The notes: generated from the sequence alone by a model not told the origin. Positions 35,363 through 47,016 are shown, counted from the first letter of the stretch. The stretch: 64,000 bases of DNA from Cantharellus purpuraceus (GCA_025174535.1 JALBUN010000005.1:248001-312000), one strand, 5' to 3'. Translations and numbers: made by a program.

Positions 35363-36821
35363 ATGGCTGGTAAAGGGACTAATTATACTACGGTCGAGAT
35401 AATACAGCAATTGGGCAGCCTCAACTTCGACCAGATTCGTGTTGTCAGCGCTAGTGTCCGCACACACCGCATGTTATCAGGTGTTTCTTAAGAGTCTCAC
35501 CAGATGTTGCATTCCACTGCCCTCCATCTTTTGACTTGGTACGTCCGGGACCTCATCAATCGATTCCGTTGCCGCCACATGGCACCCCAAGATAAAGGCC
35601 TTCTTTTCAATGGTCATTTCGACGGCCCTAGAGACATTTCTGGCTTGGTCATCTCGCCGACCGTCGCGTCTAATAGAGACGAAGTCTTGCTCGCTGGTAA
35701 CGTGTTTGTTAAGCGCATAGAATGGTGGAAGAAAGATAAACTACCATTCCATGAGTTCCTAGTATTTTATGTCAAGGAATAATGCCAGTCTGCTGGCAAG
35801 ACCCCTGGCAAATCTGCCTTTCTCATGGATCGAAACATTATGGACGGCACCATTGACACAAAGAGACCAGGAGAGGAGGTTGGTCAGTCTATAGAACTGG
35901 AATTCTACAAAGACGCAGACTGCAATGAACCATCTACCGAGGCTGAAACTCTGTCTATCATAGAGTACCGGCCGCGTGCATCACCAGCTGTCGATATACT
36001 CGCATTCTCATCCAGGTCTCTAAATTCGAAGAGACCATTGTCAGCGGGAGATTGCATCATCTTCTCCACTGATGGGACTAGTGACTTTATCCACAGAACC
36101 CCGGGAAACCTTCTCTGCTGCACGCTCACAATTCATGGGGACTACGTGTCAGTACCCGAAGCCGTGCTGCTCACCCGTGTTGCACACGACCATCACTGCA
36201 GCTACAAGCTCATGGAATACCAGTGCGACTGGTATACCGAAATCATTTACACCACAATGAAGAGTTTGGTCGACAAGGTTGCCAAGGACAGGCATCTTCC
36301 CTTGGAAAGACTACTCGAGGATGTCACCCACAACACAATGCAAAAGGTTGGCCAGTTCAAAGCACTGGGGCAAACTCGTTATATGAAGCGAGGTAGAGCA
36401 GACACTCCAGCGAAGGTTTGTGAAGAGTACCTAGCGGCTTGGGAAGTTATGAAGGTAATGATCGCCAAACGGGTGGAAGACATGGAGTCTGAACGCAGAA
36501 TGGTGAGTTTCTGATCAGTATTGCGTATTTGGCTATTGATTATGTGGACCAAAGAGGGAAATGCCGCCGAGACTAGCTTTGGAGGCGCAAACAGCAGGGA
36601 GGATGGCCGCTGAAGAGGGAAAGATGGCCACTGAAGAGGGAAAGAAGGCCGCTGAAGAGGGAAAGAAGGCCACTGAAGAGGGAAAGAAGGCCGCTGAAGA
36701 GGGAAAGAAAGCCGCTGAAGAGAAGGCCCGCAAACTCATGGAAGAGCTCGAGATGTTCAAACGGCAATATGCTCCTGGCTCTCCTACCCATCATACGTCT
36801 ATGACTCGTGTCGCATCATGA
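35363..36821 (+). pseudogene. EWWKK-type family gene, copy 2 (same in-frame stop)
   Basis: Nearly identical to copy 1. From ATG 35363 a short N-terminal part (MAGKGTNYTTVEIIQQLGSL) runs into an unclear boundary; the main frame starts at about 35504. TAA at 35780-35782 breaks the frame at the same codon as in copy 1. The remaining frame runs to 36496. The last exon starts after an intron of about 50 bp and encodes the EEGKKAA coiled coil, with one heptad more than copy 1. In the 229-residue central part only one residue differs (Thr in copy 1, Met here), caused by ACG to ATG. Function unknown. Confidence 0.6.
36604..36726. repeat. 21-bp coding minisatellite (five full units plus partial)
   Basis: Same 21-bp unit as at 17663-17764, with one additional unit. 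Confidence 0.85.
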
Positions 36822-37128
36822 AGAGGACAATCCACTATTATCTATCCCCAAGGACATAGCCTTCCAGCGGTGTCGCTTGTACCACCATAATTGTCATGTC
36901 CACTTGTTGAGTAGTCTATTGCTTTCATGTTGTCGCTGTTTGATTTGGTCCTCGTTCTTTGCTGTAAATTGGGAACTTGTTGGTTGCCCATGTACCGCAC
37001 TCATAAAACCTTCCTAATTGTTCTTTATCTTGAACCATGCAAGCTTGTCATAAGCCTACAAGCCTGTGTGACTCTCATTTCAACATGACCGTTGCAGGGG
37101 AGGGAAAGAGTGCGGGCTGATGGAGTTG

Positions 37129-37474
37129 TCATGTTATGCTTCTAGCTTGCTCAGAAAGAGAAATACAACATCATGGGAAAATTAAACTAGATCTTTCATA
37201 GTTGGATCAGCACACAAAACCTATCATTGTGATGAGAACTTGATGGTGTAGAAGTGAAATATCGAGCGAAGAAGCACCCTCACGGTCACGAATGCACAAG
37301 GTAGTGAAGATGTCTGAGCGAGATCCTACAAGAGGCCCAAACGTGTAAAAGTTCAAAGAGATCTTGTCTTTCGGTACATAGGCCATTTGTGAGGTCCGCA
37401 AGTGATCTGGACGGCTTGGAAGGATAGCTCTTTTGTAGCGAGGCTCTCTTGGATTTTTTAGATTCCCTTTGAAG
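37129..37474. repeat. Arm junction, with a direct repeat of 42680-42925
   Basis: Between the two right-hand arms, about 37170-37420 resembles 42680-42925 in the same orientation. Shared pieces include CATTGTGATGAGAA and GGATCCTACAAGAGGCC-like sequence. No coding region recognised. Confidence 0.55.
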
Positions 37475-37619
37475 TATTTCAGCATTTTTGTGCTTAGTAA
37501 TGTCAGGAGCATCGCATCCAGTAGTTTTATTTCACAGGGCTGTTTACAGAGCTATGCATCACGAAACCACCTGTCCCGAGTCTATGAAGAGGGTCGAACT
37601 AACATAATCGTGATACGGA

Positions 37620-40148
37620 TCACCTGTCTATATCCTCTCTTTCCTTTTCTGCTTTATCCAACGTAACAGGGTCAGAAACGTCGATTACCATCTCTTCCGC
37701 TATCAACCAACGGAGAAACTCAGTCAACATCATACCTCCAAAACCATGAAGATGGACAAGGCAATCTAACCTTTGATTTGCTTTATCGGGCCTGTGAACC
37801 ACCGTCGCGCACTGATGAGCCAAAAGCCAAGACTATACGTCATGACAATTCCCACCGCAACAATGGCGTAATTCAACGTCTGAGAATCTACCGGGTTGAT
37901 TTGAGGGAGGATGAAGACAATGGAAAGGAACATGATCCAGAGGACAGCAGTGATGGCGATGGGGAGTGAGAAAGACCCGAGGTGGAATGGTCCTTTGGTG
38001 AAGTTCCGGTTATAGAGGACACGGAGTGCAATGGGTATACCTGAGGGCCTGTGAGGTTTCCGACGTTGAGAGAAGTGAGTGCTCATACCATAAGATATAT
38101 AGAAACCGATCGTAGCAATGCTCGTTGCTGCAGCAAACGCGACAGAACTTCCCAACGATGGTAATCCCAAGATAAAGCTAAGCGTTACAGCAAGCCATAC
38201 TTATATACAACTCATTATGAGGCCTAATTGTGATAATGACAGTGAATGTATGAGAGGCTCACCTGTCCGTACTGGTGTCTTGCGTTTACTGTCTACTTTG
38301 TGAAAGAATGTCGAACCAGGTAACCCGCCATCTCTCGAGAAGGCGTACATCATGCGAGAATTGGATGTGATTGAAAAAATGCCGGCGAAAAACATGCATA
38401 CGAATATTACCACCTATTCATTTACAGGCTCGTCATACGCTCCAAAACCAACATCATTCAGTGACTGTGCGTACCATAAGCGCAATTGCACCCTTCTCTC
38501 CAACAGTATCCAGCAATATCTGGGTGACGGGTTGACCTGTTGCAGATGTGACGGTAGCCTCATAGTCTTGTATCGAGAAGAGAAGTCCAACTATGAGGAA
38601 CCATCCTAATACGGCGCTGACGCTAATGGAGACCACAATACCAAGAGAACCAGACATTGCTACAACACCTCTAACGTCAAATGCTATCTGAGCACGCTGA
38701 GATTGAGAAGTACCTGCGTTCCGTGTTTCCTCTGCCATCTGAAAATAAGAATCTTTCAGTGAACTGTTAGGGAAATCAGGTAACTGGTCCCCACATGTGC
38801 ACTTGCGTCAAATCCTACGTGTAGCTATGTGAGCCAAATTCGTAAAGTCCATTTGTCAAGTTAACTACCTGTCAAGGTATACTGTGCCAGCAAAATGCCG
38901 ATGACAGCGACATATGCATGACTTGCACGTGTCCCCCATCCTGGGTCCCCGGTGCCATCAACAAATTGTGTAAAGACAAACTTGGCGGATTGGCGTGTGG
39001 GTGCCTTAGTGAGAACCGCAATGACAAGGGAAGTGGTGCCGATAGAATGCCACATGATTGATGCGTTGTTGAGTATCCCAAGGAGGTGAACACCAAAGGT
39101 ATTTATGAGACCTAGATTGATCAACGAGCTTTAAACAATACTTTAATGATATCATGCTCATTATGACACGCTCACCTTGAGCCACTAAAACAGCAGCATA
39201 TATGCCGATGGTTGTCTTTGGGCTGGCTACGAATGTCGTTCCTAGTGTTGCTGTTGTGGAGATAAATTGCGCTACAGCAAAACTTACGCCGTGGAACAAT
39301 ATGGGTACCCTTCATAACCAAGTAAAGATTGTCACCAACACACCTGATTCCGGTGGTCGCAGCCACTTGACCTGGAATCGAAGAAGAGTAAACGAAGGGA
39401 TACAACGACTTGCGGGTGGATGATGAACTTGCCGAGAAGATTGAACCATCCAGTAATCTTGACAAGGTCATGAAAAAGACAGCGGTATTAAATGATGAAA
39501 ACTGACCCAAGAGGCTAGAGGTGCGTTCTTCTCAGGAGCTATCTTTGCAGCCCAGAAATATGGCCCTCCGCTGGTAGGATGGGCGCTGCAGACTTCTACA
39601 TCACATGATAGACTTGGTCACATTAAACTTGCGCAACAATGAGTGAAGACTTGCCTCCCATGGCAAGTCCTACTACCATCGTAAAGAAAGCTGACGGATG
39701 ATGAAAACGGGGCGGAGGATCACTGATGTGATATGCTTTACTTACACACGACGACCCATCCCCACACCAAGACTGCTGGCCCCCCGGTATTCTGGACAGT
39801 CATGAGCGGATATAGCGGATATAGAGGATATGAACGTACAAGGCCGAACAAGAACAAACTCGACGTGCCCTTCAAATCATGAGGGTTAAGGAATGCTAAT
39901 GAGCTACATAGAACTAACCGTGATAACGCTAATGACAGAGAAAGACACCCCGAAATTCTTTTAGGGGCATACAATCTGTCAGATGTGTCAATCAGAGCCA
40001 CCAACAATGATTCACCCACCTGTATCAGACCGAGATCGCGCTTCAGCTCCTGTTTATACCCCATCCTCGCCAACTCCTCCTCATCTGAACCATCAGTAGG
40101 TGGAAGTTGGGGCTGGGTTTTCTCAATGTCGTGGGCAGAAGCGAACAT
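37620..40148 (-). CDS. Amino-acid/GABA permease-type APC transporter, copy 2
   Basis: Minus-strand paralog of the gene at 9368-11889, from ATG 40148 to TGA 37620, with the same 17-exon layout by inspection. All expected splice ends are present, including two GC-AG introns; the first has the consensus GCAAGT. No in-frame stop was found. It differs from copy 1 by scattered substitutions (for example MVWGW is LVWGW, NNASVMW is NNASIMW). The tail reads EREDIDR instead of EGGI, because a one-base difference near the end changes the final frame. Both copies look translatable. The doubled 5' flank may alter its expression. Predicted 12-TM plasma-membrane transporter, substrate not readable. Confidence 0.8.
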
Positions 40149-40155
40149 ATCAATT

Positions 40156-40725
40156 GCAGTTCGTATCAAGTCGGTGAAGACTTGCAACCTTTAAATTTGC
40201 CGAATGAGAAGCCATATAGTGGCGCGTGCAAGCGCTGCAGATGGAAGACGCGTTACGTAGAAGTTCATACACAAATCCTGATAGTCGAGGTTGCTTCCAA
40301 TTGAGGCAGTAAAATGCAGAGCTTGGACTCGCGACCTTAATGTGATGATATCTGCAAATCATAAAAAGTCAGTTAGTTTAGTCTTTGTATATATGGGCAC
40401 GGTACGATTACTGAAGTGATTTACACAAAAAGGACAGTTGCAGTTCGTATCTGGTTGGTGAAGACTTGCAACCTTTAAATTTGCCGAATGAGAAGCCATA
40501 TAGTGGCGCGTGCAAGTGCTGCAGATGGAAGACGCGTTACTTAAGATCATACACAAATCTTGATGGTCATGTGAGGTTGCTTCCAATTGAGGCAGTAAAA
40601 TGCAGAGCTTGGGCTCGCAAACCTTAATGTGATGATATCTGCAAGTCATAAAAAGTCAGTTAGTTTTGTCCTTGTATCTGTGGGCACGTTACGAGTACTG
40701 GAGTGATTTCCATGATTACGTCAAC
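40156..40725. repeat. Tandem duplication (about 285 bp) in the permease copy 2 promoter
   Basis: Two units start near 40156 and 40440, each with GTGAAGACTTGCAACC, TTTGCCGAATGAGAAGCC and CAATTGAGGCAGTAAAATGC. The corresponding place upstream of copy 1 (about 9130-9360) has one unit. Confidence 0.8.
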
Positions 40726-40785
40726 GTGCCATATTAGTTTAGCCTCCTTGCCTCCACTAAATGGGGAATCCATCACATCTTGTAA

Positions 40786-41239
40786 GTCAGCACCGCTGTC
40801 TAGTTGCAGCAGACATAGATAAGTCAATGTAGCGAACCAGATGCGAGACTGGAATACACTCAGACGTTCAGGCAATAGATCAATCCGAACAAGTCCGTGT
40901 TCAGTCCCAAGAACGCTGTCGTTATATATGCGAATGGTTAACTACGAAAAGGGTCCAATTCGGTCACATATTGCCTGGAAACGAGGTTCAAATGATGTCC
41001 GACTCGTTTCAGTCTACAATGGTCCATAACGCCGCTTGTCTCGTCAGCTCGACTCTCCGCTGAGCCACCCATATACTGTTGGTTGTTGGAATATCGAGCC
41101 CGACAAAGACGGAAGCATAGGTCGGTTACGTATCAGGTCTATATCACTTGACGAAACGTAAAACGCAAGTCATCATCGGAGGTAGTACTATCGTACACAC
41201 TGCCGCATAAATACCAGTAATAAATCCATATCCAATGAT
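40786..41239. other. Unassigned DNA
   Basis: About 450 bp outside the arms. No gene or repeat recognised. Confidence 0.4.
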
Positions 41240-42425
41240 GCAGATGTTTCTGGAGCCAACCAGCTCCCCTCAATGCAAGACCTGCGCTCAAGCAGTGTTT
41301 GAAGAATCAAATCTTTAGAGTCTCACATAAGCAGACTATTTCTGCTTTCAAACATCACTGAGAGCTCCTGTCAGCCGTCTCTGTTTGTTTCAATCGTTGC
41401 CCACGAATGACCCATTATCACTAAGTATCTCTTTCTTCGTGGTGCCTACTGCCCCTCCTGGGGGGACACTTGCGTCCCTAGCGCAATGTGGCCAATGCAG
41501 CCCTACTGATACATAATACCTAAGGCCTAAAGGGTTGTGTCTGAAAACAAGGAAGAGGCTACTTGATCTGACCTGATACCCTTTGTAAGCGTCTGCAACT
41601 GCTGTGTCCCCTCTGGAAAGAAGCACATCCAAATCTTGTTCTTGCGTACGTTTACGGTAACTTTACCTTCTGGAATTTTCATACGTGTTCAGCTGATCGT
41701 TTTTTTCCATATCACCTGTAAAACGCCCTCTCCTTGTCTGGTCTTCCCAAACACCCGTGAATATGCAGACATTTGTACCGGGACAACCATCTTCTGTGGT
41801 TATTGCACTCAATGGAGGAAGCCACCTACAGAGAGAAAACTGTACGCTGTGTTTAGTTCACCTTGCGTCGAGTGTGGATGGTATTGCATCCCTCCGTTGT
41901 ATATTCTTCGGCTTCGGTCACTGGTCAAATGTGAGACTGGAGGATGTAAGGATTCATCGAGCGATGGAAGCGGGGAATGGCGTGCGCAGCCACGAGAACC
42001 TGCGCGTCAAGAAGATCTGATCACGTTCGAGCAATCCCGGCATGCGCGCTGTGAATTGCAGTTGCCTGCCGCCATATCACGCACTGACGGAAGGATGTGT
42101 GAAGTCCAGGTGCTACTCTTTAGGTTCAAGCTGGTTGGGTTCAAGTTGAGACACATGCATTTAGGTTAGGAGCATTACTTCGTGAAATTCACACAGGGAA
42201 ATGAAAACGAACGCCGGGTAGCGGTTGCAAGAGGGTGCAGCTAGCAGACACTATACTTGACGTTGCAAAAATTCTGGAAGCGGGCACGAACATATCATCG
42301 ACAATGCTTACTGGTAGATATCATGAAACTGACATTACGGTAAATACTGATGCAAATTATCTTCTGTACCTGGATTTGAAGCTTTCCGCCACTGCCAATA
42401 GGCGAGTATGACGCCTGATGAAGTT
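41240..42425. repeat. Segment B, copy 3 (inverted)
   Basis: Reverse complement of about 23750-24900. The short frame at 41757-42020 (+) ends VRSHENLRVKKI, related to RSHAENLRVKPVKI from the 12.2-kb copy. Confidence 0.6.
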
Positions 42426-43549
42426 CTCGCCTGAAATGAAAACAATCATTACGCAAAATAACGGGACAAAGAATTTATTCCTAGCATGAGGGGGCGATTG
42501 GACCCGGGGGGATAAGGGCTTTGTTGCGTGAGACAATCATCTCAATGATGCCACAAATGAGATCAAAAAAGATCCGAGATGTCTAGCACCTCCATAGCAA
42601 TCACTGAGAACATCGTCGTGCGAGAATAGACGTCCTATTATGTTCTTCTGGTATCGCCCAGAAATGGGGCAGGGCGTCATGGGCAAATCGAACTAGATAT
42701 GACATGGTTGGAGCAGCAAACCAAACCTGTCATTGTGATGAGAAGTGCTTGGAAGCTGTCGTGTGGAAGTGAGATATCAAGGGAAGAAGTGTCCCCACAG
42801 CCGCACAGGCGCAAGCGAGCAACCAGTCGGAAGACGTCTGAGCGGGATCCTACAAGAGGCCAAGCATGTGAAGGTTCATAGAGTGGGCTGTACTCCAGTA
42901 CCGCATGGTCGGGATCCGCACATCAAACAAGTTTACGGCAATGAGCCCAGATATGGCAGTGTACTAGTAAACTCGCAAACGACCTATCAACAGCTGTGAA
43001 ACGATTTCCCACTGTTAGGGAGGTGCAAACTTGTAGGCAGTTGGAGGTGGAAGGCTGTTTGAGAACACATATGAGTGATGATCTGATCCAGAAGTGACAG
43101 CTCGAAGTAGTCCATGGCTGTGGTCGCCGTGTATGCGCTGCGTGTGCGCTGCATGTTATAGATGGCAACGCTCGTGACTTCGCTATCAACGGTAAGCTCA
43201 ACTGCCAAATATTATTCATTTTGAATTCTTTTCAGCACGCCGCCTCATACCACCAGTGACCGGCCCACCAACACGGTCCGCACCTGATGGCGCCTCAATG
43301 CCAAGCAAGAGGAGAGAAAACAGCGAGGGAGAGTCGAGAGACGCTAAACAATTGCCGATGTTGTGCCGATGTGACTTTAATTAGTCCCAAATCCTATCCG
43401 AGACGTTTAGTGAGCGCTTACGCGCGTTCTAGATCAGCAGGTGCCAACCCGTGTCATCCCTGTCGCTTAAATATACATTCATGCTAGTTTCAAAAGCAAG
43501 CTAGAACGTTGCAACTACGACTTCGTTCAGCACGTCGCCCACGGATAAG
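42426..43549. other. Unassigned DNA with one repeat block
   Basis: 1.1 kb. The part at 42680-42925 matches 37170-37420. The rest shows no gene; the last stretch should be the promoter of the Cys-rich gene at 43550. Confidence 0.4.
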
Positions 43550-44557
43550 ATGCAGTACTTGACCTTTGCTTTGGCAATCTCTGGAGGTGGGTGCTGGTGG
43601 GGGTGCCTGTACACATGCTGATGTACTCACGTTCTGCTGCTACAGCTGCTGCGCTGTCCGTGACGCCGCCATTGTTCCCGCGGGGCTTCACCACACTTCG
43701 AGCCAGGCAATTGGACCCTAGCCAGTTCCCTCCACAAGTGCGTGCTTCTACCACTCTCACATAGCACTCCGAAGACTCACCCGTATATCGTTCACCCAGT
43801 GTCAGACACAGTGCGGACCCATCACGACAGATCTCCAGGTACATTTGCTTTGAATGGCGTCACGACCAGACTATCCTAACATCGATATTTGTTAGACCTG
43901 CACTACCAATGCCTGCACATGCACCACACAGGTTGCTAACGACTACCAAGCTTGTCTGAATTGCCTAGCTGCGCTCGCCATGTCCGCCGGAATCAACACC
44001 CCAACCATCACTTCTGACATTCAGACAGCTGTGTCATGTATGTGACTCTCCCTGAGCTTCAATTGCAAATAAAAGGCCTGACCTTAACGTCACTGTAGCC
44101 TTTAATCAGCAATGCGCTGCTGTCAATCCAAACCTCACCCCTATAACGGTATGCAAAGCTTTCTTTCTTTGCTTGAATCTCACAGTTGACATTGGTTCAC
44201 AATCAGGTCCCACCCGGCAGTGGCCCTACCTCCAGTGGTGGATCACTTAGTGGAGGTCTGTCTACTGCCACCCGCCTTCCTACCGGCACCGGACTATCCG
44301 CCGCGCCATCATTCACGCCTGGCAGTTCGAGCTTGAGCGGTGGAGGTCTCAGCACCGGATTGAGTGGTGCTGAAAGTCTACCTCTATCGACCCAAACTGC
44401 CGCCACATTACCGAATGCTAGTGGAACACCGACAAGCTCGGGATCACTCTCTGGCACAGGTGGCGCAAAACTCAGTGCGGGATACAGGGACTCCTCTGTA
44501 CGTTTGATTATGGTATTCGCTGGGTTGATTGGCGCTGTTGCTCCATATTTATGTTGA
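43550..44557 (+). CDS. Small secreted Cys-rich, Ser/Thr-rich protein, probably GPI-anchored (1)
   Basis: Six exons: 43550-43586, 43646-43737, 43800-43838, 43896-44037, 44099-44148 and 44207-44557, giving 236 residues. It starts MQYLTFALAISGAAALSV, a short signal peptide. The mature part has paired cysteines (CQTQCGPITTDLQ, TCTTNACTCTT, ACLNCLAALAMSAG) and an NQQCAAVNPNLTPI segment. About 85 Gly/Ser/Thr-rich residues follow, then a hydrophobic end (LIMVFAGLIGAVAPYLC) typical of a GPI signal. Likely a cell-wall or plasma-membrane surface protein. Function not known. It shares exon layout with the next gene (first exon 37 nt and fifth exon 50 nt in both). Confidence 0.75.
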
Positions 44558-45138
44558 GGAAAAGGTTGTGCACTATATCAAATGCATTTTGGGCTAATTG
44601 GGAAGTTTTTGTGAATATTTTAATGCCATTTATTGTTGTCGCCATCATAGACCGCAATCCCACCAGGTTGTGCATAAGGCTGCTCGACTTTTCACTAGTT
44701 GTATCGTTGCACGTGGGTTTCATTTCAAGATCTTCGGAAGCAAATATTGTACTCCCAGGTGCGGACTGGATCATGGCACTGATTGTGCCTTGTTTGAAGG
44801 CACTGCGGGCATTACATGTACAATACGGCCTATATCTGTACAAGCGCACAGCACCAGCTAAAAATATCAATACAAACCGCCAGCTTCAAAGAGGCACCAG
44901 GCATTTAGAATTGTCAAAAGGCGTATCAGGGCCAAGATCGCGTGCTCGGTTACCCAGAACGACTTGAACGGCCCGCATGGGCCAGGGAACGACTGTTGTA
45001 ACTGATGGCCATCTTCCGAAGTTGACTGTTGTCGAGACCCTTACCAGCTAATGAATACATGGCACATCAGCTTACGCACGCTAGAAGCTGCCTTCAATTA
45101 TGGTGTTTGCCCCTTCACTTTCTTGAACACATTCTATC
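44558..45138. other. Intergenic between the two + strand Cys-rich genes
   Basis: About 580 bp. No gene seen. Confidence 0.5.
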
Positions 45139-46033
45139 ATGTTGAAGTCAAGGTTGGTGCCTTTAATGGTTATTGGTGAGTCTGCTTTTACAACGGAGAC
45201 TTCATGCTTGAATGTCATCTCGTGTAGTTGCTTTCGCAGATCTCGTGAAGGGTGGTTTGCCTTTAAGAAAGATGGAACTCACAGGGAGACAAGCTGACGC
45301 GCTCGAACCTAGCGATATACCCTCACAGGTGACTAGACACCACCCCTGCGTTCTCGCAGGCGCGCTGACGATGTGAGTCACATAACAGTGTGATTCCATA
45401 TGTGCACCTTTTTTCTCGGACACGCAGGTCAGTGCAGAGTGCATGCTACATGCTTCTCTCCGTTGTCCTATGGTTGGGCGGCTGCTAACATCGAGTGTTT
45501 TTGCGTCCCTTTTCCTTTCATCCAGCGATGTGGATCGTTGAACACGGCCTGCTTGTGCACGTCGGCCGTACGAGATGACGGCGTCAACTGTGCTAATTGC
45601 GTGGCCAGTATATACCCTTCTTTGCTCAGCACCTTACAAGCTGGAGCTGATGGTACGTGCGCTCGGTCAAATAGGACCAGCATCATCGCTATGCGGAGGT
45701 TGACGGTTGCTTTTTGACAGCGGACGTCGAGTCATGCGCACAACATGGAACTCCAATCGACCCCGTTAAGGTGGATCTTGCTTTCCGTTTATCTTGTAAT
45801 ATGAAACTGAACATGAGCCTGCTTGATGGTAATTCCAGCTTACTGGATTATCTCCCGGTGCTGGTTCTGCGTCTGCTGTTGGCTCAAATACAGCCTCGGG
45901 ATCTGCCGTGCCGTCAACGACCGCTTCGGCTGGGGGAAGCACAAAGACTGGAGATGGAGTACGTAGCGTCAGCCTCTCGATTCCAAGTCTCGCGGTGGCC
46001 TTGTGTGTCAGCGTCATTTCGTTCTACGTTTGA
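45139..46033 (+). CDS. Small secreted Cys-rich, Ser/Thr-rich protein, probably GPI-anchored (2)
   Basis: Proposed exons are 45139-45175, 45240-45328, 45428-45472, 45526-45652, 45721-45770 and 45839-46033, giving 180 residues in frame. Segments are RCGSLNTACLCTSA, GVNCANCVASIYPSLLSTL, ADVESCAQHGTPIDPVK, then a Ser/Thr/Gly stretch (LTGLSPGAGSASAVG) and a hydrophobic tail (LAVALCVSVISFYV). Exon sizes of 37 and 50 nt equal those of the upstream paralog. The third exon's donor (GTTGGG) is weak, so that boundary is the least certain. The N-terminus (MLKSRLVPLMVIDLV) is a less typical signal peptide. Confidence 0.6.
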
Positions 46034-46057
46034 TTCGAGGATGGATACATGATGTAT

Positions 46058-47016
46058 TTACGTCGATTGTTTCTGAATGATTAATATTGAAGGGGAGTCG
46101 ACTATTACGAGATACGAAAAGCGAAAGACCACACCATCTAAGCCATAATCATAATTTATCTGAGGTCCATCCCATCTTACCACAAGTATACGGAGACGAG
46201 GAATCTGCTGGCGTTTCGACTTACTGTTAATATCGCTTCCGGTGGTTGGTCCTGTGGGAATCATTCCTTGTGTAGGTATGATGGTTCCCGGGGGAGCAGT
46301 CGTTGTCAACAGCAACGATATAGAGGGTGTCGAAGTTGGGCTGGTAGGAGAAGCAGTTGAAGACTAGTGCCGTTACCGATGCCTTGGCCCACTGCTCCGG
46401 TGCTAACAAGACTGGAGCCACTGCTAACTCCGGGCGTCAAGACGTTTCCTGTAAACTGACTGGAGGACGGCAGGGCTCTAAGTCCGGATTCGCTTCAATT
46501 ACCAAATGACACGCTCGTAGAAATCCGTTTCGACACACTTGCGCGTCCTATGTAGAAATGTGTGCACTATAATCAAAGCACTGGGACTGACGCTGAAGTA
46601 GCAATTCGTGCAGTTGACACCGTCGATCGCCGCTGATGCAGTGCAGAGATAGGCAACATCTCCTGCTCCACATTTCTTCCTTCAGGTAGGTCGTAGTCCC
46701 ATGCGCAAATGAATTCGGGCGATTCACCATACGTTTTGGTCTGCAAAAAATAGGACGCATACAGCTGTACACTGAGATAACATGGAGGGTAATCAGAATG
46801 AGGGGGGAGAACAGATATGCAGGAGAGAACACTCCACTCGCCTGCGATAGGATACTCCCAGGGGTGAGAACAAATCCTCCCGGTCGCAATGTTGGTGTCC
46901 CAGTGACCATTGAGCACTGCAGCAGAAACACTTGTGAATGCCAATATAATAATGCCTTAGGAATATTGGAGCGCACCGGTGGTCACAGAGGGGATAAAGA
47001 GGTTAAGCCTGACCAT
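46058..47016 (-). pseudogene. Third Cys-rich/Ser-Thr-rich paralog, probably decayed
   Basis: On the minus strand, pieces match the two neighbours: LTPGSILSQ before an apparent GC donor, CGAGDVAYLCTASAAIDGVN plus CTNC, and a Ser/Thr-rich tail (FTGNVLTPGVSSGSS, TTTAPPGTIIPTQG). The tail changes frame near 46370, and I cannot link all pieces with sensible introns. It may be a pseudogene or a gene with unusual splicing. Start at ATG 47016 is tentative. Confidence 0.4.

Larger units (their letters stand above)
27047..37128. repeat. Right inner arm of inverted duplication (contains retrotransposon)
   Basis: Reverse complement of 17262-20897, interrupted at 27848-34271 by the LTR retrotransposon and its second target copy. 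Confidence 0.9.
37475..40785. repeat. Right outer arm of inverted duplication
   Basis: Reverse complement of about 9015-12030, more diverged than the inner arms. It carries the second permease gene and a doubled promoter segment. Confidence 0.85.

Noticed and set aside
9015..40785. Whole structure as one large DNA transposon
   Set aside because: The arms contain ordinary genes and differ in age; no transposase, no terminal repeats at the outer ends and no target duplication seen.
41636..42169. 177-codon frame in segment B copy 3
   Set aside because: Other segment B copies do not keep the frame; more likely a repeat or decayed sequence.
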